Origin: an uncultured Opitutia bacterium
GTDB lineage: Bacteria; Verrucomicrobiota; Verrucomicrobiia; Opitutales; UBA953
Reading direction: 5' to 3'
DNA length: 7,857 nucleotides
Assembly: GCA_903910245.1 (NCBI GenBank)
Contig: CAIVYX010000086.1
Location: 1-7,857 of the forward strand
The notes under the pieces are model-generated. The model did not search any database. It worked only from the letters and a program-made list of their open reading frames with translations, and was not told where the DNA came from. Positions 1 to 6,760 of this stretch are shown piece by piece. A program made the translations under genes and the position numbers. How positions within the stretch are numbered: position 1 is the first letter of the stretch; each line of letters starts with the position of its first letter.

Positions 1-1995
1 GCCACCGGCCGCCTTCAGGTTTTCCGCCTCGCCCCGAGCATCAACGGTGGTTCCTCCGCCGCCGATGACAACTTCAAGATTGTCTCGAACGACGACTTCT
101 TCACCGCCGTCGAGGTGATGCGTAGCGCCAATATCATCGAAGGCGTCTCAAAGAGCCTCACCGCCGACGAACGAAAGCTCGTCCTCCTGCCCTATCAGGC
201 CGGTAACATTTTCTCCGGCCCGCTGACCGAGCAGGAAGTCTTTGCCAAGCAGCGAGGCATCAATCCCCAGCGCCAGACCTTGGTGATTAACATCGACTTC
301 ACCCATCCAAACCGGGACCTCGCCCGAACAGTCGCTTCGCACTTCTGTGAATCAATCCGGAAGTATAGCGAAGATGCCCGCCTGAAGGTGACTAACCCGC
401 TGGTGGAGAAGGCCCGCATCGAGAACGAGACGCTCGAGGATAAGGTCCGTCGCCTCTACGAGCAGAAGAACGAACTGATCAAGAGCCAGAAGCTGCTCTC
501 CATCGCGAAGGACACCAACACCCTTACCACGGAACGCTCCGTGCTCGTGAAGGACCGCGAAGAGACCCGTAAGCAGATCGACGAGAACGAGATCCTGGTC
601 TCGGTCATCGCCAGCTACGAGAAGGAGAGCCGTCCGCTCGGAGATATCCCCCAGATCCGGGCTGATACCGACGTCGCCGCCGTTCAGACGGTCATCAGCG
701 CCTCCAAGATTCGCGTTAGCCAGATGACCGAGACCTACACAGATCAGCACCCGAAGCTCGTCGCCGAGCGGGAGGCGCTGAAGCAGCTCGACAATCAGCT
801 CAAGGAGGCCATCGGTCAGGCGATCAAATCCCGTCGCAGCTCCCTCGAGAACGCCAAGGCCCGCCATGAGGCGATCCTGCGTAACCTCGTCGCCAAGGAA
901 GAGGAGATTTCCAAGCTACAGTCGGCCAATGTGGAGCTCGAACGCGTCGACAAGGATATCAAAGCCAACGAGGAATTCCTCAGCCGGATGAAGCTCAGCT
1001 ATGAGGAGGCCAAGTTGCGCTCGTCCACCTCGGGTACGAGTACCTCGATCAGTGTGCTCGACGCCCCTTCCGTCTCAGATAAGCCGATCAATAAGAACTA
1101 CTATTTTAACGCGCTGGTCGGCATGGGTGCGGGACTGCTCTTCGGTGTCGTCCTTATCGTCATCATCGGAACCTTGGACTCCCGCATCAAGTCCGCTAAG
1201 GACGTCGAAGGCTCTCTCGGCCTGCCGCTCATTGGCACCATTCCCCGCGTCGCCAAAGTTTCTGGTCCGGATCGGGCGTTACTGGCTCGCCAGGACAAGG
1301 ATCGCATCGCCACCGAAGCGGTCCGTTCCATCTACTCCGCCCTCAAGGTCAATCCGGCCGTCTCGAAGGCGCGCGTCTTCCTCGTCACTTCCACTCGCCC
1401 CAGCGAAGGTAAGACCTTCGTTGCGACGAACCTGGCGCTCATCTTCGCTCAGCACTCAGAGCGAGTGCTCATCATCGACGCCGACCTTCGCCTTCCTAAC
1501 GTTGGACCGTCGCTAGGCTTCACGGGTGATGGCGGCCTGAGCAAATGGTTCAACGCCGAGATGTCCCTGGACGAAGCGATCGTCCACGACGTCTCTCCCG
1601 GCTTGGACGTACTGCCGGTCGGCCTGAGCTGCAAGAATCCGACCCAAGTCATCAACAACCCCAAGTTCCTCGCCATGATCGACGAACTCCGCGGGCGCTA
1701 TGACCGTATCTTCATCGACTCGCCGCCCATCGGGGCGGTCTCCGACGCGCTCCATCTCCTTCCGAAGGTCGACGGCGTTCTCTACGTCGTCCGATACAAC
1801 ACCGTCAACCTGCGCAACGCGACCTCCTGTCTAGCCCGTCTGCGCGAAGCCCAAGCCCCGTTGCTTGGGGTCGTGCTCAATGCGATGTCCCTCCAGATGG
1901 CCTCCGCCTACACGGACACCTACGACTCCTCCTACCGAAAGTATTACGTCGATGAACCGCGCAGCCAGACCGACGCAGGTTCGGCGAAATCCTGA
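1..1995 (+). CDS. Polysaccharide co-polymerase / BY-kinase (Wzc/GumC type), 5'-truncated by window edge
   Basis: The frame is open from base 1, so the ATG at 115 is internal and the gene starts upstream; 664 codons are visible. Families of this kind control chain length and export of capsule or exopolysaccharide and autophosphorylate on tyrosine at the inner membrane. Visible in order: the end of a Wzz-like periplasmic domain, a long charged coiled-coil stretch (about 380-1015), a proline-containing approach and a hydrophobic membrane segment (about 1108-1173), then a cytoplasmic CpsD-like kinase. The kinase has Walker A (TRPSEGKT, Lys codon at 1411), Walker A' (VLIIDADLRLP, from 1465), Walker B (RIFIDSPP, Asp at 1717) and a C-terminal tyrosine cluster (codons 1909, 1921, 1933, 1942, 1945), the usual autophosphorylation tail. 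Transmembrane adaptor and kinase are one polypeptide, as in Proteobacteria and Bacteroidetes rather than the split Firmicute form. The missing N-terminus should hold the first membrane helix. Class is secure; which polysaccharide is served cannot be seen. Confidence 0.94.
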   Translation, partial: ATGRLQVFRLAPSINGGSSAADDNFKIVSNDDFFTAVEVMRSANIIEGVSKSLTADERKLVLLPYQAGNIFSGPLTEQEVFAKQRGINPQRQTLVINIDFTHPNRDLARTVASHFCESIRKYSEDARLKVTNPLVEKARIENETLEDKVRRLYEQKNELIKSQKLLSIAKDTNTLTTERSVLVKDREETRKQIDENEILVSVIASYEKESRPLGDIPQIRADTDVAAVQTVISASKIRVSQMTETYTDQHPKLVAEREALKQLDNQLKEAIGQAIKSRRSSLENAKARHEAILRNLVAKEEEISKLQSANVELERVDKDIKANEEFLSRMKLSYEEAKLRSSTSGTSTSISVLDAPSVSDKPINKNYYFNALVGMGAGLLFGVVLIVIIGTLDSRIKSAKDVEGSLGLPLIGTIPRVAKVSGPDRALLARQDKDRIATEAVRSIYSALKVNPAVSKARVFLVTSTRPSEGKTFVATNLALIFAQHSERVLIIDADLRLPNVGPSLGFTGDGGLSKWFNAEMSLDEAIVHDVSPGLDVLPVGLSCKNPTQVINNPKFLAMIDELRGRYDRIFIDSPPIGAVSDALHLLPKVDGVLYVVRYNTVNLRNATSCLARLREAQAPLLGVVLNAMSLQMASAYTDTYDSSYRKYYVDEPRSQTDAGSAKS

Positions 1996-2003
1996 TTTCC
2001 CCC

Positions 2004-2774
2004 ATGCGCCTAACCCTGTTGCTCCTGTCCGCTTTTGCCTTCGTCGGCTGCCAGAACGTCCCAATCACGGGCCGTTCCCAGTTCATCCTCGTCGACGAAT
2101 CAGAAGTCGCCTCGATGTCCGCCTCGGAATTTTCGAAGATGAAGAAGCTGCCCGGCGATAAGCGCTTGGCCAAGGTCAGGGAAATCGGCCTCCAGATTGT
2201 CGCCGCCGCCCGCCGCGACGACAAAGCTGGCGTCCTGCCCCCTTCTTCGAAGTGGGAGTTTGCTATCATCGACGATAAGACCCCCAACGCTTTTGCGATG
2301 CCTGGCGGCAAAATCGGCTTCAACACCGGCATGTTCCAGTATGCGCCAACGGACGACGACATCGCGGTCATCCTTGGCCATGAAGTTGCCCACGTCATCT
2401 GTCGCCATGGCTCCGAGCGCGTCTCGCAGGTGGTGGGCGTCGCGATTGCCGCCGCCGTTGCTGACGAGGCCACCAAGAATTCATCGGCGAAGACCCGCTC
2501 CTCCTGGATGGCCGCAGTGGGCATCGGCGCACAATACGGTATCCTCCTTCCGTTCAGCCGTAGCCACGAATCGGAAGCTGACCACCTAGGTCTGCTGTTC
2601 ATGGCTCGCTCTGGCTATAATCCGGAGGCCGCTCCAGCTTTCTGGGGCCGCTTCGCTAAGGCTGGTAGCAAGACCCCTGAATTCCTTTCGACGCACCCGT
2701 CTGATACTACCCGCGTGAAGCAGCTTCAGGGCTGGCTGCCGGAGGCCCGGGCCCAGATGCCGAAGCAGCCGTAA
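2004..2774 (+). CDS. M48-family zinc metallopeptidase, predicted outer-membrane lipoprotein
   Basis: This 256-residue protein starts with a short signal peptide ending in the lipobox-like FVGC, with Cys16 the likely lipidated residue. Gln at +2 (not Asp) would favour outer-membrane sorting by the proteobacterial rule. Just after it comes the family signature PITGRSQF. The zinc site is complete: HEVAH at residues 126-130 (bases 2379-2393) and the third ligand in ESEAD, residues 189-193 (Glu189). The NAFAMPGGKIG strand that lines the active site and the C-terminal THPSD motif (His231) are also present. Relatives include the Oma1/LoiP/BepA group, periplasmic proteases that degrade or help assemble envelope proteins; the exact substrate here is unknown. 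The ATG lies 8 bases after the kinase stop, with no clear Shine-Dalgarno sequence, so the two are probably cotranscribed and may be translationally coupled. No tetratricopeptide repeats follow, unlike BepA. The size is that of a stand-alone M48 lipoprotein. Confidence 0.94.
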   Translation: MRLTLLLLSAFAFVGCQNVPITGRSQFILVDESEVASMSASEFSKMKKLPGDKRLAKVREIGLQIVAAARRDDKAGVLPPSSKWEFAIIDDKTPNAFAMPGGKIGFNTGMFQYAPTDDDIAVILGHEVAHVICRHGSERVSQVVGVAIAAAVADEATKNSSAKTRSSWMAAVGIGAQYGILLPFSRSHESEADHLGLLFMARSGYNPEAAPAFWGRFAKAGSKTPEFLSTHPSDTTRVKQLQGWLPEARAQMPKQP

Positions 2775-2780
2775 GGCTCT

Positions 2781-4586
2781 CTACCGGCGATCGGGGACGA
2801 GTGGGCAGGTGAGATAGACGCCCTTGGGGTCGTTCAGGGCGCGGACTGAGCGCAGCCACTTGGCGTTGGCCTTGAGGAAATCCCTGGCTGGGTCGGCCGA
2901 TGCTTTGGCGAAGAGGGGAGAGTCGTTGTCGCCATCTGAAAGTAGCTTCTGGAGCAGGTTCTCGCGACCAGAATTGAGGGCCGGGACCTGAATCAATTCG
3001 GCCTCGTCAATCTTGGCGAGCAGCTTGGCCTCCTTAATGGCATCGCGCAGGCCACCGAGCTTGTCCACGAGTCGCAGTCCGCGGGCGTCTTCGCCCAGCC
3101 AGACGCGGCCTTGGGCAATCTCGTGCACGCCGTCTCGCTTTAGTCCGCGCCCTTCGGCGACGATGCGCAGGAAGTCTTCGTAGACGCCGTCCACCGAGGT
3201 CTGCACGATCGCCAGTTCCTCGGGAGTCGCGGCGCGATGCTCGGCAAGCAGGTCGGCGTAACGGGCGGTCTTCACGCCGTCGGTGCCGAGCTGTACCTTC
3301 TTTGCCAGCTCGCCATAATTGAAGTGGAGCCCGAAGACGCCGATCGATCCGGTGATCGTCGAGGGGTCCGCCATGATGAGGTTAGCTTTGGCGGCGATGT
3401 AGTAGCCGCCGCTGGCCGCGACATCGCCCATTGAGACGACCACGGGCGTACCCTGGCTCTTGAGGAGTCCAACCTCGCGCGCGACGACGTCGCTGGCGAA
3501 GGCCGAGCCGCCTGGACTGTTCACGCGGAGCACAACTGCCTTGATGCGCTTGTCGCCGCGTAGCAGGCGCAGGTCGCGGGCTAAGCGGTCGCCGCCGATA
3601 TCGCCCGGCGCGCCCCAACCGTCGACGATCTCGCCTTCAGCGTAGACAATCGCGATTTTGGGGCCGTTGTGCGCCAGGGTCACCTTGCTGGCGTAGCGGT
3701 GCAGGTTTACCTGCTGGAAGGAAGTCCCTGAGTCGTCGGCGCCCGCCCCAGCGGCCCGGACCTGCTTGACGAGCTCATCGCGATGCATGGCCTTGTCCAC
3801 TAGCTTGAGTTCGACGGCTTTCTGTGCGTTGTAGATGCCGGCCGAATTGATCGTCTTGGAAAGGGTGCCGGTGGTAAGGCCGCGCGATTTGGCGATGTCG
3901 CCTTGGACGCGCTTCCAGATTCCGCCCATCAGGGCTTCAGACTGCTCGCGGGCCGCTTCGCTCATGGCGCCGCCAAGGTAAGGCTCCACGGCGGATTTAT
4001 ATTTACCGACCTTGGTCACCTGGACGCCGATGCCCAGTAGCTTCAGTGAGTCGCCGAAATACATGTTATAAGAGGCCAGCCCCTTCAGTTCCACTTCGCC
4101 AGCGGCATGCACGTAGACCTTATCCGCGACGCTCGAGAGATAATATTCGCCCTGGGTGCCGTTCTCGATCCAGGCGATGACGGGCTTGCCGCTGGTCTTG
4201 AAGGCGGCGATGGCCTTACGGATCTCGGCCTTCTGGGTGACGCCGGCGGCGAGCGGGCCGTTCAGTAGGATGCCGACGATGTTCCGATCCTTGGCGGCGA
4301 GATCGATTGCTTCCAACGCACGTAGGAGGTCGAGTTCGGGGCCGCTACCGCCGAGCAGTAGGAGGTCGAGGCCCGGGGCGCCGTGGGCCGGGGTGTCGTT
4401 GATCGCGAGATCTCCGCCGATGACCAGCATTGTCTTGGGCTTCACGGAGACGGTGGTGGACTCATGGTTGCTGCCGACCGAACTCGCGAGCGAGACGATG
4501 AGGACGATCAATGCGAAGCCGCCGACGGCGATGGCGAGGAAAGTGCCGAGCACGGAGGCGAAGACGGACTTGAAGAAATCTTTCAT
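2781..4586 (-). CDS. sppA: Signal peptide peptidase SppA, long 67-kDa type (S49 family)
   Basis: SppA is a membrane-anchored serine protease that digests signal peptides released after secretion. The chosen start (ATG at 4586) gives 601 residues beginning MKDFFKSVF, with a membrane helix at about residues 12-35, as is typical for the family. A TTG further upstream (4649) would add 21 residues that look unlike a coding extension. The protein has the tandem two-domain structure of the E. coli enzyme. The catalytic lysine is in YKSAVEP of the first domain (Lys197, bases 3996-3998), and the nucleophile serine is in AASGGYY of the second (Ser392, bases 3411-3413). Their spacing resembles that of E. 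coli Lys209/Ser409. The downstream motif STITGSIGVFG is also conserved. No Shine-Dalgarno sequence precedes the ATG. A roughly 70-residue tail follows the peptidase domain. The gene stands alone on its strand and converges on the M48 gene, their stops 6 bases apart. Confidence 0.95.
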   Translation of the reverse strand: MKDFFKSVFASVLGTFLAIAVGGFALIVLIVSLASSVGSNHESTTVSVKPKTMLVIGGDLAINDTPAHGAPGLDLLLLGGSGPELDLLRALEAIDLAAKDRNIVGILLNGPLAAGVTQKAEIRKAIAAFKTSGKPVIAWIENGTQGEYYLSSVADKVYVHAAGEVELKGLASYNMYFGDSLKLLGIGVQVTKVGKYKSAVEPYLGGAMSEAAREQSEALMGGIWKRVQGDIAKSRGLTTGTLSKTINSAGIYNAQKAVELKLVDKAMHRDELVKQVRAAGAGADDSGTSFQQVNLHRYASKVTLAHNGPKIAIVYAEGEIVDGWGAPGDIGGDRLARDLRLLRGDKRIKAVVLRVNSPGGSAFASDVVAREVGLLKSQGTPVVVSMGDVAASGGYYIAAKANLIMADPSTITGSIGVFGLHFNYGELAKKVQLGTDGVKTARYADLLAEHRAATPEELAIVQTSVDGVYEDFLRIVAEGRGLKRDGVHEIAQGRVWLGEDARGLRLVDKLGGLRDAIKEAKLLAKIDEAELIQVPALNSGRENLLQKLLSDGDNDSPLFAKASADPARDFLKANAKWLRSVRALNDPKGVYLTCPLVPDRR

Positions 4587-4711
4587 GGGAGGTGGAAAGG
4601 AGCGGGTGTCGTTGAAATGATGCTTTCGTGTCTCCTTTTCGCCAATCAAAAGCTCATATTTGATACCCCTTTCCTCTCGATGCCGCCCGTCTCGGGGGCT
4701 AGTTTCTCGCT
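4587..4711. other. Divergent intergenic region between sppA and the 482-residue gene
   Basis: These 125 bases must carry the promoters for both flanking genes. I see no sigma-70 pair with good hexamers and 16-18 base spacing on either strand. The most AT-rich stretch is about 4644-4666 and is the likeliest place for a -10 element. A weak inverted pair, CTTTT (4635-4639) and AAAAG (4648-4652), flanks 8 bases. Neither flanking start codon has a recognisable Shine-Dalgarno sequence. Confidence 0.35.
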
Positions 4712-6160
4712 ATGTCAGAGACCACGTCCTCGGCCGGCGCCGCCACTTCCCGCAAAGCGTTGGCCATTAATCTCGATCGGTCGGCCTACGGGGCCTTCGC
4801 CGAGATCGGGGCCGGGCAGGAAGTGGTTCGGCACTTCTTCAAGTCAGGCGGAGCCTCGGGTACAGTGGCGAAGAGTATTTCCGCCTATGATATGCGCGTC
4901 AGCGACGCGATTTATGGTCACCCTCAGCGCTACGTCTCCCGTCAGCGGCTCGAGCAGATGCTCGACCACGAATACGGACTCCTGGTCGATCGTCTGAAAG
5001 CTGAGCGGGGCCCGGTGACCCGCTTCTTCGCCTTCGCCGATACGGTGGCGACGACCCCGCATGACGGTAAAGGGCAGGGTCACTCTTGGATCGGCATCCG
5101 CTTTCAAGATCGGCCTCAGGCTGAGCCAAGCGAAGTCATCCTCCATCTCCGTCTTTGGGACAAGGATGCGGACCGTCAGCAGGACGCCCTCGGCGCCGTC
5201 GGTGTCAACCTCATCCACGCCGCCCTCAACACCTGCGATAGCGTCGACAACTTCCTCGCCGCCTTGGTCGACGAAGTGGGCGCCGGGCGCGTCGAGATCG
5301 AGTTCGTCCATTTCAGCGGCCCAGCTTTTGGGGCCTTCGACAATCGCGCGGCCGCCCTGCGGCTCGTCCGCCTCGGCCTCACGGATGCCGTGCTCTTCGG
5401 CCCGGAAGGCGATCCGCAGGTTCCGAGCGAATACTTCCACAAGCGCTCGGTCTTGGTCGCTCGCGGTACCTTCCGCCCGATATCGATCGTCAATGTGGAC
5501 ATGCTGGCCTGCGCTTTGCGTGCCCTGCCCGAGGGCGGCAAGGACGTGGTCCCGCTGTTCGAGATGTGCATCGGCTCCGACCCGCACCCTGAATCCGAAC
5601 TCATCGACCGCATCCGCCTCGTGGGCGCGATGCAGCACCCCCTCCTGGTCACGCGCCATCGAGGCTGGTACCGTCTCCCGGCCTATTTTCGCCTGCATAC
5701 CACGGGTAGCATCACGCTGGTGGCGGGCATGAACAACCTCGTCGACCTCTTTAATCCCGAGCACTACACCCACCTCGAAGGCGGCGTCCTAGAGTCTTGC
5801 GGCCGTCTCTTCAAGGATGGCGTCCGCGTCATGGTCTACCCGATGCGCGGGGATCAGCTCCGCCGCCTGATCCTGGACCCCGTCGCCTGCAAGGTCTGCT
5901 TCCCGGAGAGCTACAGCGTCGCCGAAGATTCGGTGGTCACCGCTTCCGCCATCCAGATGCGCCCCTCAGTGGCCGGCCTGTTCCAGCACCTGCTCAATAA
6001 CGGCTTCCTAGTGCCGATCACGGGGGCGGACCCCCTAGCAATGGCCTGCCAGCCGCGCACCTTGGCCGAACGCATCCGCAAGAATGAGGGTGGCTGGGAA
6101 AAAGAAGTGCCTCCTCCAGTTGCGGTCGCGATCCGCAGTCTCAAGTTGTGGGCGAGGTAG
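4712..6160 (+). CDS. Conserved bacterial protein of unknown function (482 aa)
   Basis: I recognise the family by its sequence style but cannot give a function. Its marks are an N-terminal INLDRSAYGAFAEIGAGQEV (residues 19-38), then AKSISAYDM, a GHSWIGIRF segment, HFSGPAFGAFDNR (about residues 200-212), IVNVDMLACAL, and LEGGVLESCGRLF (355-367). Similar 450-490 residue proteins occur in several phyla. From memory, some carry implausible database labels such as TonB-dependent receptor or nicotinate-nucleotide adenylyltransferase. Neither fits here: there is no signal peptide or beta-barrel pattern, and I see no HxGH nucleotidyltransferase motif. The protein looks soluble and cytoplasmic. A CKVC pair at residues 393-396 could bind metal or form a disulfide; whether it is conserved in the family I cannot tell. 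The start is supported because the conserved block begins about 19 residues in. No Shine-Dalgarno sequence is visible. It is followed after 3 bases by a membrane protein gene, so the two likely form an operon. Confidence 0.9.
   Translation: MSETTSSAGAATSRKALAINLDRSAYGAFAEIGAGQEVVRHFFKSGGASGTVAKSISAYDMRVSDAIYGHPQRYVSRQRLEQMLDHEYGLLVDRLKAERGPVTRFFAFADTVATTPHDGKGQGHSWIGIRFQDRPQAEPSEVILHLRLWDKDADRQQDALGAVGVNLIHAALNTCDSVDNFLAALVDEVGAGRVEIEFVHFSGPAFGAFDNRAAALRLVRLGLTDAVLFGPEGDPQVPSEYFHKRSVLVARGTFRPISIVNVDMLACALRALPEGGKDVVPLFEMCIGSDPHPESELIDRIRLVGAMQHPLLVTRHRGWYRLPAYFRLHTTGSITLVAGMNNLVDLFNPEHYTHLEGGVLESCGRLFKDGVRVMVYPMRGDQLRRLILDPVACKVCFPESYSVAEDSVVTASAIQMRPSVAGLFQHLLNNGFLVPITGADPLAMACQPRTLAERIRKNEGGWEKEVPPPVAVAIRSLKLWAR
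6154..6157 (+). promoter_or_regulatory. Ribosome binding site for the membrane protein gene
   Basis: GAGG lies 6 bases before the ATG at 6164 and overlaps the last codons of the preceding gene. It fixes the start and suggests coupled translation. It is the only clear Shine-Dalgarno-like site next to a start in this window. Confidence 0.55.
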
Positions 6161-6163
6161 CCC

Positions 6164-6760
6164 ATGCCCGTCACTTCTCTGCCCCCCGCCCAGGATACCG
6201 AGCTCTCGCTCTCCGTTGAACGTGCCTACCGCGAGTCGCTGGTGACCGATCGACTCGGTGCCCTCTGGTCGCTCATCCTAGCAAAGTGTTTTCTGGCCCA
6301 ATGGGCGATCCTGCAGTTCGCGATCCCGATCAGCGGTCCGCGCTACATCTGGACGCTTACGCTGATTATGGCCGTGGTGGCGTCGGCGTATTACCTGCAC
6401 GCCCATCGGGTGAGACTTTACCTTTTGCCCACGCATTTCCGCGTGAATGCCGCGGTGCTTGCGGGGCTCGTCGTGGCGTTGGGTTTCGTGGCTTACGCTT
6501 ATTTCGCCCGCGGCCTGCTGTCCGCCCCGCTGGCCTCGTCCCTGGCGGCGGTGCTGCTGGGTTCATGGTCCCTTGCGCGCGCGGCCTTGCGCCGTGCCTG
6601 GCCACCTTTGTTCGGCGCCTTCCTCTGGTGGGGTCTCGCCGCCACGGCCCTGCGTTCGCCGGCCGACCAAGCGTTGCTCTGGCTAGGACTGGGCTTGTTG
6701 TGTGCGCAGGCAATTCCTGGCTTTGCGGTCGCAGCCCAGGCGTCCCGCCGTCGCGTCTGA
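6164..6760 (+). CDS. Polytopic inner-membrane protein of unknown function (198 aa)
   Basis: I do not recognise this family. After a roughly 32-residue polar N-terminus (no signal peptide) the protein shows about six hydrophobic segments, at residues 33-56, 61-80, 94-115, 117-140, 147-163 and 169-190, and ends in the basic tail SRRRV. The basic residues at 82-93 and 138-145 are candidates for cytoplasmic loops. No catalytic or transporter signature motif is visible, although a WW pair sits in the fifth segment. The gene begins 3 bases after the stop of the 482-residue gene, with a GAGG site at a good distance, which supports cotranscription and a shared process. Its stop codon directly abuts the stop of the LysR gene on the other strand. 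High GC content and Ala/Leu richness could mimic a membrane protein in a chance frame. The tight operon spacing and clean ribosome binding site argue that it is real. Confidence 0.85.
   Translation: MPVTSLPPAQDTELSLSVERAYRESLVTDRLGALWSLILAKCFLAQWAILQFAIPISGPRYIWTLTLIMAVVASAYYLHAHRVRLYLLPTHFRVNAAVLAGLVVALGFVAYAYFARGLLSAPLASSLAAVLLGSWSLARAALRRAWPPLFGAFLWWGLAATALRSPADQALLWLGLGLLCAQAIPGFAVAAQASRRRV

Noticed and set aside
115..117. ATG at 115 as the kinase start
   Set aside because: The frame is open upstream to base 1 with protein-like sequence, and the family needs a further N-terminal membrane helix, so this Met is internal.
1877..2602. A 241-codon minus-strand frame across the end of the kinase and the M48 gene
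   Set aside because: It is antisense to two clearly identified genes and spans their junction, with no family resemblance.
2744..2753. GGCCCGGGCC palindrome near the end of the M48 gene as a terminator
   Set aside because: It has no loop and no T tract and lies inside coding sequence before the stop; it is a chance GC palindrome.
4587..4649. N-terminal extension of SppA from a TTG at 4649
   Set aside because: The 21 extra residues include a run of charged and proline residues ahead of the typical MKDFFK start and membrane helix; the ATG at 4586 matches the family better.
4383..4997. A 204-codon plus-strand frame running from inside sppA through the divergent gap into the next gene
   Set aside because: It overlaps two real genes in other frames, and its composition is that of a shadow frame.
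4844..5773. A 309-codon open frame on the minus strand inside the 482-residue gene
   Set aside because: It lies fully antisense to a gene with conserved protein blocks, and its translation is dominated by Asp, Glu, Gly, Ala and Arg in the way of GC-rich shadow frames. It has no recognisable domain.
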